This document shows positions 59,551 through 64,000 of a stretch of 64,000 nt of DNA, piece after piece. A model generated the notes under the pieces. That model was not told the origin of the DNA. It worked only from the letters and a program-made list of their open reading frames with translations, and ran no database searches. Both the position numbers and the translations under genes were made by a program. Positions within the stretch are counted from its first letter, which is position 1; each line of letters opens with the position of its first letter. The stretch comes from Dichetophora obliterata (taxonomy: Eukaryota > Arthropoda > Insecta > Diptera > Sciomyzidae): assembly GCA_963920525.1 (NCBI GenBank), contig OY986435.1, forward strand, positions 223,560,399 to 223,624,398, written 5' to 3'.

Positions 59551-60837
59551 TTGGGGGTTGGAATTAGTTTTAAAGGTTTTCTAAGAGATGGCGTAACTAT
59601 CAATAGATCGCATCGGGCACACCTGTGACTATATTCATTTCAAAGCACATTGTGTAAGCTTCATTTTTCAGTATGTGTCATTCCACTGAAGTGTAAACAA
59701 CATATATTTTTTTCTCTGTGAACATGTTGACTTTCGTTCCAACAAAACGCAATTTGCGGGAAGGTTTACTTTTGTGCTTCCATTTGAAGAAAAAAGCGGT
59801 TGAAGCACAACGCACGCTTACTGAGGCTTACGGGGACTATGCTCCATCGATTTCTACTTGTGAGTACTGGTTCCGTCGGTTTAAAAGTGGTGATTTTGAT
59901 ACGGAAGACAAAGAGCGTCCGGGCCAGCCGAAAAAGTTTGAAGATGAGGAATTGGAGGCTTTGCTAGATGAATACCCGTGTCAAACCCTTCAAGAATTGT
60001 CAGAATCATTGGGAGTTGACTTATCAACGGTCGGCAAACGCTTGAAGGCCATGGGAATGATTCAAAAGCAAGGATATTGGGTGCCGTACCAGTTGAAGCC
60101 GAGAGACGTTGAACGGCGATTTTGCATGTGCGAACAACTGCTTCAACGGCATAAAAGGAAGAGTTTTTTGCATCGTATTGTCACTGGCGATGAAAAGTGG
60201 ATCCATTACGATAATCCTAAGCGAAAACAATCGTGGAGACCACCCGGCCATGCATCAAAATCGAGGGCCAAGCCGAATATTCATGGCGCCAAGCTTATGC
60301 TGTGTATTTGGTGGGATCAGAAGGGTGTCGTGTACTATGAGCTGCTAAAACCTAACGAAACCATCACTGGGGAACGCTACCAACAACAATTGATGCAATT
60401 GAGCCGAGCATTAAAGGTTAAACGGCCGGAATATGCCAAAAGACACGACAAAGTGGTTTTTCAACATGACAACGCACGGCCACATGTTGCAAGAACCGTC
60501 AAGGAAACGTTGGAGGCGCTGAATTGGGATGTGCTACCCCACCCGCCTTATAGCCCAGACATAGCCCCTTCCGACTACCACCTATTCAGATCGATGACGC
60601 ATGGCTTGGCTGAGCAGCGCTTCACTTCTTACGAGGATACCAAAAAATGGGTCGATTCGTGGATTGCCTCAAAAGACGAATCGTTCTTCCGGCGCGGAAT
60701 CCATATGCTGCCAGAAAGATGGGAAAATGTTGTAGCTAACGATGGACAATACTTTGAATAATATACATTGTACCGTTGTTTCTAAATAAATGCTCAAAAA
60801 CCGAAAAAAAACCTTTAAAATTAATTCCAACCCCCAA
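59551..60837 (+). mobile_element. Complete mariner transposon
   Basis: The inverted ends begin TTGGGGGTTGGAATTA and run 30 bp with one mismatch (59551-59580 and 60808-60837). TA flanks both sides (59549-59550 and 60838-60839). The length of 1287 bp and an intact transposase are exactly those of an autonomous mariner. Confidence 0.95.
59724..60761 (+). CDS. Mariner transposase, intact (DD34D)
   Basis: 345 residues, the classical mariner length, starting at ATG 59724 (an in-frame GTG at 59718 is not needed). The enzyme binds the terminal repeats and moves the element by cut-and-paste into TA. The N-terminal half has two helix-turn-helix motifs (REGLLLCFHLKKKAVEAQRT, then QTLQELSESLGVDLSTVGKR). 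WVPYQL is the family WVPHEL motif. Catalytic Asps are in TGDEKW, HDNARPH and SPDIAPSDYHLF; the last two are 34 residues apart (DD34D). The YSPDIAPSDYHLF block is intact and there is no stop or frameshift. The subfamily was not determined. Confidence 0.95.
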   Translation: MLTFVPTKRNLREGLLLCFHLKKKAVEAQRTLTEAYGDYAPSISTCEYWFRRFKSGDFDTEDKERPGQPKKFEDEELEALLDEYPCQTLQELSESLGVDLSTVGKRLKAMGMIQKQGYWVPYQLKPRDVERRFCMCEQLLQRHKRKSFLHRIVTGDEKWIHYDNPKRKQSWRPPGHASKSRAKPNIHGAKLMLCIWWDQKGVVYYELLKPNETITGERYQQQLMQLSRALKVKRPEYAKRHDKVVFQHDNARPHVARTVKETLEALNWDVLPHPPYSPDIAPSDYHLFRSMTHGLAEQRFTSYEDTKKWVDSWIASKDESFFRRGIHMLPERWENVVANDGQYFE

Positions 60838-60839
60838 TA

Positions 60840-61581
60840 TTTTCTGAAGTTACAAGCAGCCTTTGTTTAAAAATACAAACTTTTAATCATTAACCAATTA
60901 CACTCTAGGTAAATTTTCAACTTTTGAAAAGACACAAAAAACACCGGGACACGTAAACTTAATTTTCGGTCGTACAATTTAGTGGCATACTCAGTTTTTC
61001 CAATTCAGATCAAAATCTCTAAATATTAATATTTGGCCTTCATTTAAAAAATGTTTCATACTTTTTTAAACAATAACTTTTTAACAATTGTCTTTTCAAA
61101 AATACCTCCAACATGATAATTGAATTAGCCTTGTTGAATCTATGATTTTTTAAAAGTTAAACAATTTCTCTTTTTCTTCCATTTTGACCAAATTTAAATG
61201 TTAAACGTAAAAACTTAAAAAAAAATCTTAAAATTTTTGTACTCAAATTAGTGTTTTTATTTCATAAGTAGATTCCATTTTGAAAGTTTAAGCAAAATCG
61301 GAGGTGGTAAACATTTTTTTTCTTCAAAAATAAAAAAAATATAGCTAAAAATGGGTCTAAAAGTGACTGAATTTCAATTGCAAATATCTCGAGATCGTGA
61401 TCCGATTGGGAAAAACTAAGTATGCCACTAAACTCTACGACCAAAAAATAAGTTTACGTGTCTAGGTATTTTCGTGTGTCTTTTTGACGTCCCTACAGTG
61501 TTATTGTTCACTAACAGTTTACACAAACAATGTTTTTTTTGTAACGGGACATTTAAGCATAAGGTTAAAGAAAATGCATAA
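60840..61581. other. Intergenic DNA
   Basis: AT-rich, no feature recognised. Confidence 0.4.
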
Positions 61582-62469
61582 ACATTTGACGCGCTCAGAG
61601 CAAAACGTACCAGAACAACACTTACACAGTACAACACTTGTACAGTAAAGCACTTGTACAGTACAAAATTTGTACAGTACAACATTTTGCACAGTACAAC
61701 ATTTGTACAGTACAACATTTATACAGTACAACATTTGTACAGTACAACACTTGTACAACACAACACTTGTACACAGTGGTGTTCCTCGACGCGTCGTCTT
61801 TAATTGTCGACTTTTTGGTGTCGACAATGCAGAATGTGTCGACAATGTAGACAATGTCGAGAATTATGTAAACAATGTCAACAAAATGCAACACTGCAAA
61901 AATGCAAGTTCCATTTAGATTATGCTGATTCTTAAAACCTTTTGAAAAGTCGTTTAATTAACCCAAATTAACAAATTTCACAATTAAACAAACAAAAGTC
62001 ATGCCCAGAAGGCGTAAAAATAAGGAATACTTCGAACTTGGACTCAATTTAATTAAATATTACAATAAACATGCAGCCTTTTACATTAATTATCTACACG
62101 TCGTTAAAAGCAATTGTCTACACGACATTGTCGACACCGTCGACAATAGTATTGTCGACATCATGTTCTCTACGCCGCACATCACTGCTTGTACAGCACA
62201 ACACTTGTACAGTACAACACTTTTACAGTATAATACTTGTACAGTACAACACTTGTACAGTACAACACTTGTACAGTACAACACTTGTACAGTACAACAC
62301 TTGTACAGTACAACACTTGTACAGTACAACACTTGTACAGTACAACACTTGGACAGTACAACACTTGTACAGTACAACACTTGTACAGTACAACACTTGT
62401 ACAGTACAACACTTGTACAGTACAACACTTGTTCAGGTACGTTTCCTTTTTGCTCTAACCGCATCATTT
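61582..62469. mobile_element. Fold-back-like element built of 16-bp and GTCGACA units
   Basis: The outer ends are inverted: TTTGACGCGCTCAGAGCAAAA (left, about 61585-61604) against the complement of 62448-62468, and both continue to ACGTACC. Inside each end lies an array of the 16-bp unit ACTTGTACAGTACAAC (left about 61620-61775, diverged; right 62190-62432, about 15 nearly identical copies). Inside each array lies a GTCGACAATG cluster (61800-61870 and 62105-62165). The centre of about 230 bp is unique. The layout is thus mirror-symmetric. All long reading frames here are products of the repeats. Confidence 0.7.
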
Positions 62470-62601
62470 GTTATTTGTACTTGAATTGCTTGTATATCTT
62501 TTCAGTATCTTGCAACAATTTGATATTATAATAACAATTTTTAACAAAATATCCACCTCTTAAATACGAAAATGGCCTTAATAAAAAAAAAACTTATTTA
62601 A

Positions 62602-62739
62602 CCCGAAACACCCTGTCGTTGCCATATGGCAACGCAAACACATACACTTAAAATGTGCTTATTTTAGCTAAATCATTTTATATTTGCGCTAGCAGGTCAT
62701 TCTGAAAATTAAAAAAAAAATTACTCAGGGTGATTCGGG
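62602..62739. mobile_element. 138-bp piggyBac-like MITE
   Basis: The inverted ends are CCCGAA-(A/T)-CACCCTG with TTAA directly outside both (62598-62601 and 62740-62743). TTAA duplication and CCC termini are the piggyBac pattern. Just inside the left end is an 18-bp perfect palindrome, CGTTGCCATATGGCAACG (62617-62634). Confidence 0.75.
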
Positions 62740-62743
62740 TTAA

Positions 62744-64000
62744 TTTGCAAAATTTTAGCAGCAAAAAAACCGAAATTCTGTTTTGCTGCAATTTTTTTTT
62801 ATGATAAGACTTTGAACTTATCAACACTTAATTATTTTTGAAAACCATAAATATATACATATTTAAGCTTTATAGCTTAAACGATAATAAAACATTTTTA
62901 TCAATTTCAATTTTTTAGTCACGGTTGACCAATTTCTGGAAATGCCATATGGTAGATTACTACATACATTTTCATAATTCCTGTGATATTATTTGAAAGA
63001 TTAAACACATAAAACATTAAAATCATTCAGTAGAAGATAATTGGAGTTGATAAAACAAAAAAGATTGTACAAATCGTACTCAAGAAACCACTTTATTGGC
63101 GGCAAAAAGCATCAACTTGTTTGGTGGGCGAAAAATGTTACTTGCCTGTGTCATAAGATTGGTGCATTTGTGTGCTAGAATACAAAAGTTTAAAGAAATA
63201 TTAGAGAAACATTATTGATATTTATATCTTGATCGTAGTTTTTTATTTATTTTGTTGTTATATAAAAATATAGTTTATTGTATGTACGTCTGTATGTATC
63301 TAATAAGTCTATGTATGTATGCCAATACTACTATGTCGCCTTCTGTTTTGTTTGTTTGATCAGTCACAATTTCTGTCTTTTTTATGTCCATCATAATTGT
63401 GTGTTCGTTCTTTTTAATTGATCATTCTGTCTACCTCGAAATCCACTGCACAGGGCAGTTTAGTGGAAATCTGTTCGGATGCAATAGAATAGTTTGAATT
63501 TAGAAAGAAGGAGATTCACTGCATTATGCAGTTAAACAATAACTTGATGCAAAAATTATTAAACAAAACACTTTTGCGAATTTGTTTATTAGCTTAGCTG
63601 ACGTAAGCCTTTGAAACGCTAAATTGTGTCAATAAAATAAATCAGTGAGGATTTTTAAAAAAGTGTTCATCTTTAAGTTGGTTCAAAGTTGTCTTCCCGA
63701 TGGCTCAGTTGTACGTACGTTATAAAAGTTCTAAGTTTTAAGCATGACTAAGCATAAACATTTTAAGTATATGTTAAAAAAAACATGTCAACATAAAGTT
63801 TCATAGCTTTATCATAACTTCTTATGAAGTGACGCATGAATGTGTATGCGCAAACTAGCGCCTTATCTGAGTTCCAACTGAGGCTCGAATTCCTATTTGC
63901 TCTGGTGTTTTTGTTCTTTAGCTTAAGTTTCAGTTTAGTTGGAACCACTTTAAAATAACGCCGCACTAAATTGTTCGCCTTAATTAAGCCACATTTAAAG
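62744..64000. other. Intergenic DNA to window end
   Basis: AT-rich; no supported gene or repeat. Confidence 0.4.

Noticed and set aside
62001..62531. Reading frames of 73-176 residues with QYNTCTVQHLYSTTLV repeats
   Set aside because: They are open only because the 16-bp tandem unit lacks stops; all frames on both strands show the same periodic pattern.

Overview
The window looks like TE-packed intergenic DNA from a brachyceran fly. The AT content is high. Two host genes are recognisable: an MNS1-type axonemal protein and Atg13. The transposon families (CR1-like, mariner, DD41D mariner-like, Tigger, Helitron, P-like) are those seen in flies such as tephritids. This is an inference from content; the species cannot be fixed from the sequence alone.

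Layout, 1-17.6 kb: two small inverted-repeat elements with 3-bp TTA/TAA target duplications (500-1665, 5677-5982) flank the three-exon MNS1-like gene on the minus strand (3334-4839). A P-like miniature element follows (6099-6581). A CR1-type non-LTR retrotransposon (about 7.64-11.9 kb, minus strand) has an intact 921-residue endonuclease/reverse transcriptase ORF and a frameshifted PHD-finger/zinc-knuckle ORF1. Atg13 is a single open exon at 15945-17582, plus strand.

Layout, 17.6-38 kb: a long AT-rich stretch, then a dead Tigger/pogo element (21914-23924), a TAA-flanked MITE (24353-24767), a hAT-like shell (26714-28818), a fold-back-like repeat (32678-33846), a near-perfect 136-bp hairpin (33985-34120), an internally deleted DD41D mariner-like element (34279-35121), a 5'-truncated non-LTR copy (35301-36715) and a nested pair of P-like miniature elements (37093-37882 with 37392-37574 inside).

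Layout, 38-64 kb: a palindrome of about 2.08 kb whose arms carry ~125-bp tandem units (40825-42906); a 3.36-kb Helitron-like element with two tandem arrays (43979-47341); fragments of the same family at 49.1 and 55.0-56.6 kb, the second interrupted by a GGCC-rich TA-flanked MITE (55797-56536) whose empty site can be read elsewhere in the window; a decayed Helitron helicase (57.4-58.6 kb); a mariner with intact transposase and ends (59551-60837); a second fold-back-like element built of 16-bp units (61582-62469); and a TTAA-flanked piggyBac-like MITE (62602-62739).

The two host genes are unrelated in function (sperm/cilium axoneme; autophagy initiation) and nothing suggests co-regulation. The interest lies in the transposon record: several short, cleanly bounded, target-duplicated non-autonomous elements, two or three elements with inverted arms made of tandem repeats, and one mariner that looks recently active. 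No tRNA, rRNA, CRISPR or LTR retrotransposon was seen.
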